A stretch of 64,000 nucleotides of DNA. It comes from Bacteroides mediterraneensis. GTDB taxonomy: Bacteria > Bacteroidota > Bacteroidia > Bacteroidales > Bacteroidaceae. Each line of letters opens with the position of its first letter. The stretch's first letter is position 1. Shown here one piece after another: positions 19,701 to 27,800 of this stretch. Under the pieces are notes generated by a model. That model worked only from the letters and a program-made list of their open reading frames with translations, was not told the origin of the DNA and searched no databases. The stretch covers positions 1,240,001 through 1,304,000 of the forward strand of contig NZ_DAJPEN010000001.1 of assembly GCF_025993685.1 (NCBI RefSeq), written 5' to 3'. Both the position numbers and the translations under genes were made by a program.

Positions 19701-20131
19701 TCCGCCAGTTGCTGGCCGGGGCCAACCATTACCTGAGCCGCCTGACCGACCGCTACCGGATGGAGTGTCCGCCGGGGGGACTGACCATCCTGTTGCGCGA
19801 CGAGTACCAGGGTGGGGTGAAGCGTCCCACTTCCACCATTTCGGGTGGAGAGAGTTTTCTGGTGTCGCTGGCGCTGGCCTTGGGACTGTCGTCGCTCAAC
19901 CGGAAGAGTCTGTCGGTGGATGTGCTTTTCATCGACGAGGGGTTCGGCACGCTGGACAGCGACTACCTGAACACGGTGATGGAGTCGCTCGAAAGGCTGC
20001 ACCAGATTGGCGGCAAGAAGGTGGGCATCATCAGTCACGTGGAGGCTCTGCGCGAACGGATTGCCACGCAGATTCACGTGGAGCGGGTGAACCATACACT
20101 GAGCCGCGTGGAGGTGGTGAGCCGGGAGTAA
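16703..20131 (+). CDS. sbcC: Exonuclease SbcCD subunit C (SMC/Rad50-type ATPase)
   Basis: A 1142-residue Rad50-like protein. Walker A GPTGAGKST is at residues 36-44. Two long coiled-coil arms follow, joined at a zinc hook CPVC (Cys553 and Cys556). At the C-terminus are the signature TISGGESFLVSLALALGLSS and Walker B VDVLFIDEGFGTLD. The coiled coil is unusually rich in Gln, Glu, Ala and Arg and the DNA is GC-rich there, which leaves long open frames on the other strand; those are not genes. It is co-transcribed with sbcD. The 3' side runs into the inverted-repeat array at 20187. Confidence 0.96.
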   Translation: MKLQKLIIENIASIEKACIDFAHGPLGEDSIFLICGPTGAGKSTLLDAVCLALYNTTPRLKQAANERYQDENDSFSGQTEGVSIDDSRMLMRRDSVSAQVELWFTDAAGEALRAVWSVARARNKAGGKIQKVVWTLSLQDGTPLTNKSTETRAEIERRIGLTFEQFCRTTLLAQGEFTKFLKSKEEEKSNILEKLTGTEIYSRISREIYVMKTEKEAELQELKAQTGGIVLLGDEELAALQAEQTQVTAETTALRKELKQWQDLRKWMTDEQKLVLAQEEAGKALQAVTERVESEGYRRNKALLEDWDRTADVRFQWIEQATLQQRIRTSEEELARLAQKYHALNGEYVRLERVRDRSRKELAACEDFLAGVQEKVPVYEAAQSLTALSDQIRRSLQVTEDYRKEQDRKGAEQRKMAEARQKAAAAYEEARKIEEKKQAEVTACRTQLEALQPEKLRREKQAADTRLGDWKALREALALRMEKEKAWLEVQQNRKALQDEGRRQQQAVEELKAQAEAYRREKEEVQQVYDKQQMACTDWAREARAQLSKGDVCPVCGRPVEEDLENEAHFVSLLEPVRVLLAEKARRTEEALAALARAEAEVRALTRQEAMEAKKETAAEVAFRQAEAAVKQQPLVAAVTETADGMAQVEQALQAQQEVCARLDAQWQQAEELQQRLNGLTKAREALTADREQWHRKVEEADKAVSRLEAELRMLEEALARERLTVSQCMEKGEVLVTFVPWKADWQTGREEFITRLQEEVARYAERQKEKERLAHQVESLTGQQNQVEEIRLSIWTVCPAWNETDGEAVPDGPCPEGLPARWNALHAAVLSVCQALQTSRKLAEEKRAGVEAFLAAHPEISGEYLEKLVGLEVEKVQTARRTLQKLDNELAACRAEKERVARELEGHRAQRPQNREAVTPEVVEETMARREEALTAKVSRLGAIAQVLAHQEEGLQRIRKLKEQIEAKQKEVDSWAGVAALFGSADGKKFRNIAQSYVLRQLLAGANHYLSRLTDRYRMECPPGGLTILLRDEYQGGVKRPTSTISGGESFLVSLALALGLSSLNRKSLSVDVLFIDEGFGTLDSDYLNTVMESLERLHQIGGKKVGIISHVEALRERIATQIHVERVNHTLSRVEVVSRE

Positions 20132-20186
20132 AAGGATTTTCCGCGATTTGTAACTCGTTGTAAATCAGTTTGATTTTGATGCATAA

Positions 20187-20294
20187 AAAACTCCCTTACG
20201 TTTGATGGAAAACGTAAGGGAGTTTTGTTTGAAACGCAAGTGCGTTTTACCTGAAACGTCAAAGCGTTTTATCGGAAGCGCAAGTGCGTTTTTT
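20187..20294. repeat. Array A: five 18-bp quasi-palindromic units, 22-bp period
   Basis: Units begin at 20187, 20209, 20231, 20253 and 20275, each about 18 bp with 4-bp spacers. Typical unit: GAAACGCAAGTGCGTTTT. The first two units are reverse complements and form a 16-bp perfect stem (20187-20202 with 20211-20226), which can terminate sbcC. The last units lie inside the 3' end of the Cys-rich protein gene. Related arrays occur at 37510 and 46026. Confidence 0.85.
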
Positions 20295-20483
20295 CAGGCT
20301 GTCCAAATCCTTGTGCAGGGCGCATCCGGTACATCCGCTGCATCCGGTACATCCGCTGCAACCGGTGCAACCGCATCCGCCGGCCTGTCCTTTCCGCCGG
20401 ATGACCTGACGGAAGAAGTGCCGGCCGCTCCAAAGCACGCAGCCGGCTACGATGATATATACGAAAAGGTCTTGCATACTCAT
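20259..20483 (-). CDS. FeoB-associated Cys-rich membrane protein
   Basis: A 74-residue protein. One N-terminal membrane helix (about 5-22, LFVYIIVAGCVLWSG) is followed by a basic stretch, then a Cys ladder GGCGCTGCSGCTGCSGCTGC built of SGCTGC repeats. Small proteins of this kind follow feoB in many Bacteroidetes and may handle iron or assist FeoB; the role is not proven. The gene lies 19 bases after feoAB. Its last dozen codons (KKRTCASDKTL) are formed by the 22-bp inverted-repeat array, so the C-terminus is probably a recent replacement. The usual length is similar. Confidence 0.8.
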   Translation of the reverse strand: MSMQDLFVYIIVAGCVLWSGRHFFRQVIRRKGQAGGCGCTGCSGCTGCSGCTGCALHKDLDSLKKRTCASDKTL

Positions 20484-20502
20484 AAGGGGTAGGTTTTTAG
20501 GG

Positions 20503-22974
20503 TTAAATGAACAAACTTCCTATCTGGTGCACCGCAAAGGCGACAATCCAGGCCAGCACGGTAGTGTAGGCCGCGGCAAAGACGGGCCATTTCCAGCTGC
20601 GCGACTCCTGATGGATGGCGGCCAGGGTGGCGATGCACGGGAAATAAATCAGCACGAACAGCATGTAGCAGTAGGCCACGAGCGGTGTGATGGGAATACG
20701 CTCGGAGAGGTTCACCGAGTCGATGTCGCCGTCGTTGGTGTAGAGCACGCTCAGTGTACTTACAATCAGTTCCTTGGCGCCTACGCCCGACAGGATACCG
20801 ATGCCCATCTTCCAGTCGAATCCCAGCGGCTCGATGACCGGCTCGATGGCCTTTCCCAGCTGGCCGATGTAGGAGTTCTCCTGCTGTTCGGCTTGTGTGG
20901 CGTAAGCATCGTGGTTCGGATAGTAACCCAGGAACCAGATGATGATGGAAGCCACCATGATGATGCCGCCCATCTTTTTGAGGTATTGCTTTCCTTTCTC
21001 CCACGTGTGGCGCAGCACGACCTTGGCCGTCGGCATGCGGTAGGGCGGGAGTTCCATCACGAAGGGCGTGTCGTCACCTTTCACCAGGAACTTGGTGAAG
21101 ATGCGGGCCATGAGTACGGCCAGCAGGATGCCGATGGCGTAGATGGACAGCAGGATGAGGCTGGCCTTGCCCGGGAAGAAGGCCCCAATCAGCACCAGAT
21201 AGATGGGCAGACGGGCACTGCACGACATGAGCGGGTTCACCAGCATGGTGACCAGCCGGGCCTTGCGGCTCTCGATGATGCGCGACGTCATGATGGCCGG
21301 CACGTTGCAGCCGAAGCCCATGATGAGGGGGATGAACGACTTGCCGTGGAGTCCCATCTTGTGCATGATTTTATCCATGATGAAGGCGGCACGGGCCATG
21401 TAGCCGGAGTCTTCCATGAACGAGATGAAGAAGTAGAGCAGCAGGATGTTGGGCAGGAACACGATGACGCCTCCCACACCGCCGATGATGCCGTCCACAA
21501 TCATGTCTTTCAGCGGGCCCGGACTGAGGAATTTTTCGGCTCCTTGTCCGATGAGGGCGACCAGCCATTCGATGAGTCGCTGCGGGTATTCACCCAGCAC
21601 GAAGGTACCCTCGAACATGATGTACAGGAAGATGAAGAAGATGGGGTAGCCCCAGAAGCGGTTGGTCACGATGCTGTCCACCACCCGCGTGAAGGTCTCC
21701 GTGTCGTGGTTGGTCTGCGTGAAGGTCTCCTTCAGGGCACCCGAGATGAAACCATACTTGGCATCGGCGATGCACTGCTCGCTGTCGTCGTTGCCCAGCT
21801 GTCGCAGGCGCTCCGCCTCCTTGTCGCGGGCCGCCAGAATCTCCTTGCCGTTGGGCAGCGGGGCGATGACGCGCGTCTCGATGTCCTTGTCGTTTTCCAG
21901 CAGCTTGATGGCCAGGAAACGGGTGGAGTATTTGTGGCGGATGTTCTCGTTCTTGCTGATTTCCTTCTTCACGGCGTCGATGCTCCGTTCGATTTCCGGT
22001 CCGTGGTTGATGTGGATGTGGCGGATGAAGCCTTTGGCCGTGAAGTTGTCTTCCGCTCCTTTGTATTTGTGGTCGGGCACGTAGGCATCGTGCCATTCGC
22101 GGAACTCGCGGAGGATTTCGTTCTTGATTTCGTCTTTCTGTCCCATGAAGTCGATGCCTTCATACAGGCCGATAATCACGTGGAACAGGTTGTCGATGCC
22201 TTCGCCCGTGCGGCTGATGGTCGGCACGATGGGCACGCCCAGCAGTTCGCTCAGCTTGTGGTAGTTCAGCTGGTTGCCGCTGTGCTGCAAGGCATCGTAC
22301 ATGTTGAGGGCGATGACCATGCGCACGTTCATGTCGATGAGCTGGGTGGTGAGGTAGAGGTTGCGTTCCAGGTTGCCTGCATCCACCACGTTGATAATCA
22401 CATCCGGGGTCTCCTCGATGATGTGCTTGCGCACGTAGAGCTCTTCCGGACTGTAGGCCGAGAGAGAGTATGTGCCCGGCAGGTCGATGAGGCGGAAGTG
22501 ATAGCCTTGGAAGTCGAAGAAGCCTTCCTTCGCATCCACGGTCACGCCGCTGTAGTTGCCCACGTGCTCGTGTCCGCCCGAGGCCACGTTGAAGAGCGAG
22601 GTTTTTCCGCAGTTGGGGTTGCCCACCAGCGCCACGTTGATGGTGCGTCGTTTTCCTTGTGCGATGTTGCGCATCACCTCGTCGCTCACGGGGATGCCTT
22701 GTGAGATGGGCTCATGGTAGGTGTCGGTCTCCATCGTGCGCCGGGCTTCCTCTTCGCTGACAATTTCAATCATGTCGGCTTCCTGCCGGCGGAGGGAGAC
22801 TTCATAGCCCATGATTTTATATTTGATGGGGTCTTTGAGCGGGGCGTTGAGCACCACTTCTACGGTCTTTCCCTTGATGAACCCCATTTCGATGATGCGG
22901 CGCCGGAATCCTCCGTGTCCGAGGACCTTGATAATGACGCCTTTCTCACCTGTTTTCAATTCCGAAAGTTTCAT
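20503..22974 (-). CDS. feoB: Ferrous iron transporter FeoB with fused FeoA domain
   Basis: An 823-residue inner-membrane Fe(II) uptake protein. Residues 1-75 are a FeoA (SH3-like) domain, then a linker, then a G domain with P-loop GNPNCGKTS (118-126), the G2/G3 elements GNYSGVTVDAKEG and DLPGTYSLS, and NMYD (G4). The C-terminal half has two Gate regions with the conserved Cys of FGCNVPAIM and about eight or more membrane helices. The FeoA-FeoB fusion is the common arrangement in Bacteroides. A good promoter (CTTG, 20 bp, TATCTTTG) lies at 23034-23003 on the minus strand. No clear Fur site was identified. Confidence 0.96.
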   Translation of the reverse strand: MKLSELKTGEKGVIIKVLGHGGFRRRIIEMGFIKGKTVEVVLNAPLKDPIKYKIMGYEVSLRRQEADMIEIVSEEEARRTMETDTYHEPISQGIPVSDEVMRNIAQGKRRTINVALVGNPNCGKTSLFNVASGGHEHVGNYSGVTVDAKEGFFDFQGYHFRLIDLPGTYSLSAYSPEELYVRKHIIEETPDVIINVVDAGNLERNLYLTTQLIDMNVRMVIALNMYDALQHSGNQLNYHKLSELLGVPIVPTISRTGEGIDNLFHVIIGLYEGIDFMGQKDEIKNEILREFREWHDAYVPDHKYKGAEDNFTAKGFIRHIHINHGPEIERSIDAVKKEISKNENIRHKYSTRFLAIKLLENDKDIETRVIAPLPNGKEILAARDKEAERLRQLGNDDSEQCIADAKYGFISGALKETFTQTNHDTETFTRVVDSIVTNRFWGYPIFFIFLYIMFEGTFVLGEYPQRLIEWLVALIGQGAEKFLSPGPLKDMIVDGIIGGVGGVIVFLPNILLLYFFISFMEDSGYMARAAFIMDKIMHKMGLHGKSFIPLIMGFGCNVPAIMTSRIIESRKARLVTMLVNPLMSCSARLPIYLVLIGAFFPGKASLILLSIYAIGILLAVLMARIFTKFLVKGDDTPFVMELPPYRMPTAKVVLRHTWEKGKQYLKKMGGIIMVASIIIWFLGYYPNHDAYATQAEQQENSYIGQLGKAIEPVIEPLGFDWKMGIGILSGVGAKELIVSTLSVLYTNDGDIDSVNLSERIPITPLVAYCYMLFVLIYFPCIATLAAIHQESRSWKWPVFAAAYTTVLAWIVAFAVHQIGSLFI

Positions 22975-23002
22975 GTTGTTTGCATCGTTTTTATTTCATT
23001 TG

Positions 23003-23034
23003 CAAAGATACGGCATTGCTTTCTTTCTCGCAAG
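23003..23034 (-). promoter_or_regulatory. Putative feoAB promoter
   Basis: On the minus strand CTTG (23034-23031), a 20-bp spacer and TATCTTTG (23010-23003) match the Bacteroidetes promoter with one mismatch. The feoAB start is 28 bases downstream. Confidence 0.65.
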
Positions 23035-23092
23035 TTATTTAGACCGTTTTTAAATTACAATCTCCAGGGGAGCGTTTTTCGCATTTTATCCC

Positions 23093-23100
23093 TATGTTTG
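23093..23100 (+). promoter_or_regulatory. Putative -7 element of tilS, almost touching the start codon
   Basis: TATGTTTG matches TAnnTTTG and ends only four bases before the tilS ATG (23105). No good -33 element was found. If used, the transcript would be leaderless or nearly so. Confidence 0.4.
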
Positions 23101-23104
23101 CAAC

Positions 23105-24391
23105 ATGTTTGCAAGGAAAGTCAGTCAGTTTATCGAAGAGAAGCACTTGTTTGGCCGGGGCGACAAGGTGCTGGTGGCGCTGAGCGGCGGGGCCGACTCG
23201 GTGGCATTGCTGCGGGTGTTGCTCCAGCTGGGGTATGCGTGCGAGGCGGCTCATTGTAACTTTCACCTCCGCGGGGAGGAGTCGGTGCGCGACGAGCGGT
23301 TTGTGCGCGACCTGACCGGAAGGCTGGGGGTACCGTTGCAGGTGACGCACTTCGATACGAAGGCGTATGCGGCTTCGCGGGGCATATCCATCGAGATGGC
23401 GGCGCGGGAACTGCGTTACGGCTGGTTTGCCGAACGGCTCCGGGCCTGCGGGGCGAAGGTGGTGGCAGTGGCCCATCACCGCGACGACAGTGTGGAGACG
23501 TTCCTGCTCAACCTGGTGCGGGGCACGGGCATTGACGGCTTGCAGGGCATCCGTCCCGTGAACGGCGAGGTGGTGCGTCCGCTCTTGTGCGTGAGCCGGG
23601 CGGAGATAGTGGACTATCTTTCTGCGCTGGGACAGGATTATGTGACCGACAGCACGAACCTGCAGGACGAGTTCATGCGCAACAAGCTCCGGCTGCACGT
23701 CATTCCGTTGCTGGAAACCCTTAACCCTTCGGTCAGCGAGACAATTGCCGAGACGGCCCGGCGCCTGTCCGACGTGGCAGTGGTGTATCACAAGGCCCTG
23801 GAAGAGGCCCGGCGGCGGGTGATGCCCGACGGGGAGACCATCGACATTCCGGCCTTGTGCCGCGAACCGGGGGCGAAGAACCTGCTGTTCGAACTGCTGC
23901 ATCCGATGGGCTTCAATGCGGCGCAGGTGGACGATGTGTTTCGGGCGTTGCACGGGGAGCCGGGCCGGATGTTCCATAGCCGGGAGTGGACATTGCTGGT
24001 AGACCGTGACCGGCTGGTGCGCCGTCCGGCAGGAGCGGAAACGGAATGCTTGCCGGAACTGCGGCAGGAACGGATGGAGGTGGAGCCTCCGTTTGCGGTG
24101 CCGCGGGATAATAATAAGGTGGTGTACGTGGATGCGGCGGCTGTGCAGGGCGAACTGACCTTGCGGAAATGGCGGTCGGGCGACAAGTTCATACCCTTCG
24201 GCATGAAGGGCTTCAAGTCGGTGCGTAACTATTTGCGCGACAAAAAGTTCTCCCGTTTCGACAAGGAGTGCCAGCTGGTGGTATGCGACGGGGAACGTGT
24301 GGTGTGGCTGGTCAATGAACGGGTGGATAATCGCTTCCGGGTGACCTCGGAAACACGATTTGTCATAAAACTGTCCATAAAGTCTGTATAA
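23105..24391 (+). CDS. tilS: tRNA(Ile)-lysidine synthetase
   Basis: A 428-residue N-type ATP pyrophosphatase that converts C34 of tRNA-Ile(CAU) to lysidine, so that the tRNA reads AUA. The PP-loop SGGADS is at residues 27-32. HCNFHLRGEES, VAVAHHRDDSVETFLLNLVRGTG and the TilS-specific C-terminal domain (WRSGDKFIPFGMKGFKSVRNYLRDKKFS) follow. The start is supported by the usual short N-terminus before KVLVALSGGADS. It is an essential single-copy gene, divergent from feoAB. Confidence 0.96.
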   Translation: MFARKVSQFIEEKHLFGRGDKVLVALSGGADSVALLRVLLQLGYACEAAHCNFHLRGEESVRDERFVRDLTGRLGVPLQVTHFDTKAYAASRGISIEMAARELRYGWFAERLRACGAKVVAVAHHRDDSVETFLLNLVRGTGIDGLQGIRPVNGEVVRPLLCVSRAEIVDYLSALGQDYVTDSTNLQDEFMRNKLRLHVIPLLETLNPSVSETIAETARRLSDVAVVYHKALEEARRRVMPDGETIDIPALCREPGAKNLLFELLHPMGFNAAQVDDVFRALHGEPGRMFHSREWTLLVDRDRLVRRPAGAETECLPELRQERMEVEPPFAVPRDNNKVVYVDAAAVQGELTLRKWRSGDKFIPFGMKGFKSVRNYLRDKKFSRFDKECQLVVCDGERVVWLVNERVDNRFRVTSETRFVIKLSIKSV

Positions 24392-24508
24392 ATACGCAAA
24401 GTGGATTTTTTTCTATTAAAATTTGCAAAAAAAGAGTTCGTAAAAGTATCACATTGAGGGATTTGTATTTACTTTGAATATGTTTAATCAAAAATCATAG
24501 TCAGAATT

Positions 24509-24685
24509 ATGAACGAATTAATTGCAAAAATCAAAGAATTGAATGCTGCTTTGGTAGCTGATGCTGAATTGCAGGCAGAAAAAGGTAACAAAGCTGCAGG
24601 AACTCGTGCCCGCAAGGCATCCTTGGAGTTGGAAAAAGTTTTGAAAGAATTTAGAAAGGTATCTCTGGAAGAGTCAAAAAAATAA
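24509..24685 (+). CDS. Small histone H1-like (Hc1-type) protein
   Basis: A 58-residue Lys/Ala/Glu-rich protein: MNELIAKIKELNAALVADAEL, then EKGNKAAGTRARKASLELEKV and a basic tail. The GTRARKAS block is the mark of the Bacteroidetes histone-H1-like family (Hc1). It is probably a DNA-binding, nucleoid-associated protein. Codon use is that of a highly expressed gene, and the 5' side is AT-rich. It is followed by a strong terminator, so it is likely a single-gene transcript. It is easily missed because it is short. Confidence 0.85.
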   Translation: MNELIAKIKELNAALVADAELQAEKGNKAAGTRARKASLELEKVLKEFRKVSLEESKK

Positions 24686-24716
24686 ATAGTTTTCAAGACG
24701 GACTCATGTCTGAGGG

Positions 24717-24770
24717 AGAGAGATTACAGCATGCCGGCCTATGTGCGGACGCTGCAATCTCTCTTTTGTT
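24717..24770 (+). terminator. Intrinsic terminator of the histone-like gene
   Basis: AGAGAGATTACAGC (24717-24730) can pair with GCTGCAATCTCTCT (24751-24764), with one or two mismatches, and is followed by a T-rich run. Confidence 0.75.
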
Positions 24771-24842
24771 TTTTTATCACACGGCGGGGTGGTTTTTAGA
24801 GGGGAACTTCGTACATTTGTCTGGATTTGTACGCGTGCGTTT

Positions 24843-27800
24843 ATGGAGAATAGTATTCGGAAGATAGGGATGTGGGGGCTGATTTGCCTGGTGTGCGCCA
24901 TGCTGTGGCCTTCGTGCCAGCATCCGTTGTCTCATGGGGGGCATGCCCGGGTGGATTCGTTGAACCGGGTGGCGTATGAGGCACGCTACAAGGATTTGTC
25001 GCTCTCGTCCCGGGCGGCTACGGAAGCCTTGAAGTGTTCCGACGGCTATGCGTCGGGTCGGGCGGAGGCCCTGAACAACATGGGGTTCTGTGCGTTCATG
25101 CGGATGGACTTCGAGCATGCGGCCCGTTTGTTCCGGAAGGCTTCGGAGGCCAGCAAGAACGAGCTGGAACGGCTGGTGGCCGACGTGGGGATGATGAAAA
25201 TCTGCCAGCGTACGTCCATGAACAAGGAGTTCTATGATTATCATAACAGCGCGATGCAGCGTCTGCGGCGTATCAACGAGGACCGTTCTTCGCTGGAAAA
25301 GAACGGACTGGAGGGACGGCTGAACTATGCCGTCTCGGAGTTCTACATCGTTTCAGGAATTTATTATTATTATCTGCAACAGGACAAGGAGTCCTTGGAG
25401 GCCATCAATGCGGTGCCCGAAGAAGCCCTGAAGGCGGATACGGCGCAGTGGCTGTATTATGTGTATATGCGGGGCTCTGGCGGTATGTACGAGGCGCCTA
25501 CCCGCGAGGAGGTGACGCTTGGGGAGTTCGGCTACCTGGTGCAGTGTCTGCAGGTGGCGCAGGCCCGGGGGTATATTTATTTCGAGGCCAATGCCTTGCA
25601 GGCCATGGCGGAACTGCTGGTGTTCCGCAGCAACCGGGAACTGCTGAGCGAGAAGCGGGCGGGGCTGTTGCGGCTGGTCAATCCGGAGAGTCTGCCGGTG
25701 GACAGTCTGCCGCTGGTGTTTGCCCGGGAGGCGTTGGGGCTGTTCAAGCGTTACGGCGACTGGTACCAGATTTCGGGAACGTATCGCACGCTGGCCACTT
25801 TCTACAATTATAGCGGGCAGCCGGAAAAGGCGCTGGTCAATCTGAAGAAGGCGTTGAATTATGTCAATCTGCATCACGAGAAATATTATCATTGCACGGA
25901 TTCGCTCGACCGTCTGCAGGCGTATCAGCCGGGGGGGACGACTTCCATCGAACTGCAGTGGATTAACGACGAGGGTATCAATACGGTGCCCGAATGGATT
26001 GCCCGTCTGCGGGAACAGCTGAGCCGCACGTACTCGGCCATGGGCTGCAAGGCGGAGTCGGACTACAACCGCAACGTGTACCTGGATATTCTGGACTACA
26101 CGCGGCAGGACAAGGAACTGGAGAGCCGCTATGCGGCGTTGGAAAAGGAGACGGGCCAGCTGAATGTGCTCTTGTGGCTGGTGGCCGCGGGGTTCCTGGT
26201 GCTGGTGGTGCTGTTTGTCTGGCTGAACCGTTCGTGGCGGCAAAAGAATACGGTGTACCTCACGGAACTGAAGCGGGTGCTGGGGCTTTGCCAGCAGATT
26301 ACGGGGGCGGTTCCTGCTTCGGCTACGAGCCGGGAGGAGGTGGCCGAAGCGGTAGCCGAGGTCATGAAGCCGGAGCTGAAGGCACTGTTCGGGGTGCGCG
26401 ACGTGTGCATTACCTTCTGTGACGGAGAAGGGGAGGCGGAGGAAGTCCCGTCGGGCAAGGAAGAGGGCACTCCGCAGGTGTTCGAGCTTCAGTCGCCGGG
26501 CAAGCCGGTGACGGTGGGACGGCTGTGGATATGGCTGGCGGCTCCCGTACGCAAGGAGGAACAGGCTCTCATCCGGCTGTTGTTGCCTTATCTGGCCTGG
26601 ACGCTGGAGCACGGCATGAACCTGGTATCGCTCGATGAGGAACAGAAGCGGCTGGAGAAGGAGCAGTATATCCACGAACTGCATCTCATGGAGAACAAGC
26701 GCCAGAACGAGGTGAAGAAGGCGTGCCTGTCCATCGTGACGGGGATTGTGCCTTATATCGACCGGATGGTGAACGAGGTGCGCAAGCTCCGTACCCTGCC
26801 ATCGGACAGCGGGGAGGCGGTGCGCCGCGGCAAACTGGTGTACATCGACGAACTGGTGACGAAAATCAATGAATACAACGACATACTGGCCTTGTGGATT
26901 AAGATGCGGCAGGGCACGCTGAGCCTCCACATCGAGAACTTCGACCTGGAGGAGCTGTTTGCCATCATCGCCAAGGGGCGCCGTTCGTTTGAGCTGAAGA
27001 AACAGACGCTCACGGTGGGCGAGACCACGGCTTGCGTGAAGGCCGACAAGGCTCTGACCCTTTTCATGATGAACACGCTGGTGGAGAATGCCCGCAAGTA
27101 CACGCAAGAAGGGGGGCGGGTGAGCCTGTCTGCGGAGGAAACACCCGACTATGTGGAGATTGCGGTGGAGGACGACGGACCGGGGCTTTCGGAGAAGGAC
27201 CGTTCGCGTATCCTGGGCGAGAAGGTGTACGACTCCGGGGCCATCGGCATGGAGACGGCGGCCGACGCGGCGGAGCTTCAGCGTCAGAAAGGACATGGGT
27301 TCGGGCTGATGAACTGCAAGGGAATCATCGAGAAATACCGGAAGACGAACAGTATGTTCGCGGTCTGCCGGTTCGACATACAGAGTACGCTGGGAAAGGG
27401 CAGCCGTTTCTCGTTCCGCTTGCCGAAGGGGGCGCGGCGGATGGCGGGTCTGTTGTGGCTGGGCTTCTGCCTGCTGGTAGGAGTGGCCTGTTCCTCCGGC
27501 CGGAAACCGGTGGAGCCTGTGGCCGACAGCGGGAAGGTGGCGCCTTACGACAGTCTGCTGGCCATTGCCAACGACTATGCCAACTGGGTGTATGAGTGCA
27601 ACGTGCAGGGCGACCATGCCACGGCACTGGTGCTGGCCGACAGTGTGCTGTATTACATGAATGCCCACTACCTCCGTTATTCGGGAAAGAACGGGCCGTT
27701 GCTCCGCCTGGAAGGGGAAGGCGACGGGGCGGAACTCGAATGGCTGGCCGAATCGTTCGATACGGATTATTTCATCTTGCTCGATGTGCGTAACGAGGCG

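Noticed and set aside
20330..20380. CGGTGCATC/ATCCGG-type tandem DNA repeat as an independent element
   Set aside because: It is the coding sequence of the SGCTGC Cys ladder of the FeoB-associated protein.
20452..22704. A 750-codon open frame opposite feoAB
   Set aside because: The translation is His/Asp/Val-rich without recognisable motifs, whereas the minus strand encodes a complete FeoAB.
24741..24842. Upstream start for the tandem kinase
   Set aside because: It would read through the terminator of the preceding gene and bury the lipoprotein signal. The ATG at 24843 gives a normal signal sequence.
27421..27460. Two separate kinase genes with a missed stop or frameshift
   Set aside because: The frame is continuous through the junction, with no stop codon and no shift. 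Internal restart remains possible but is not shown.
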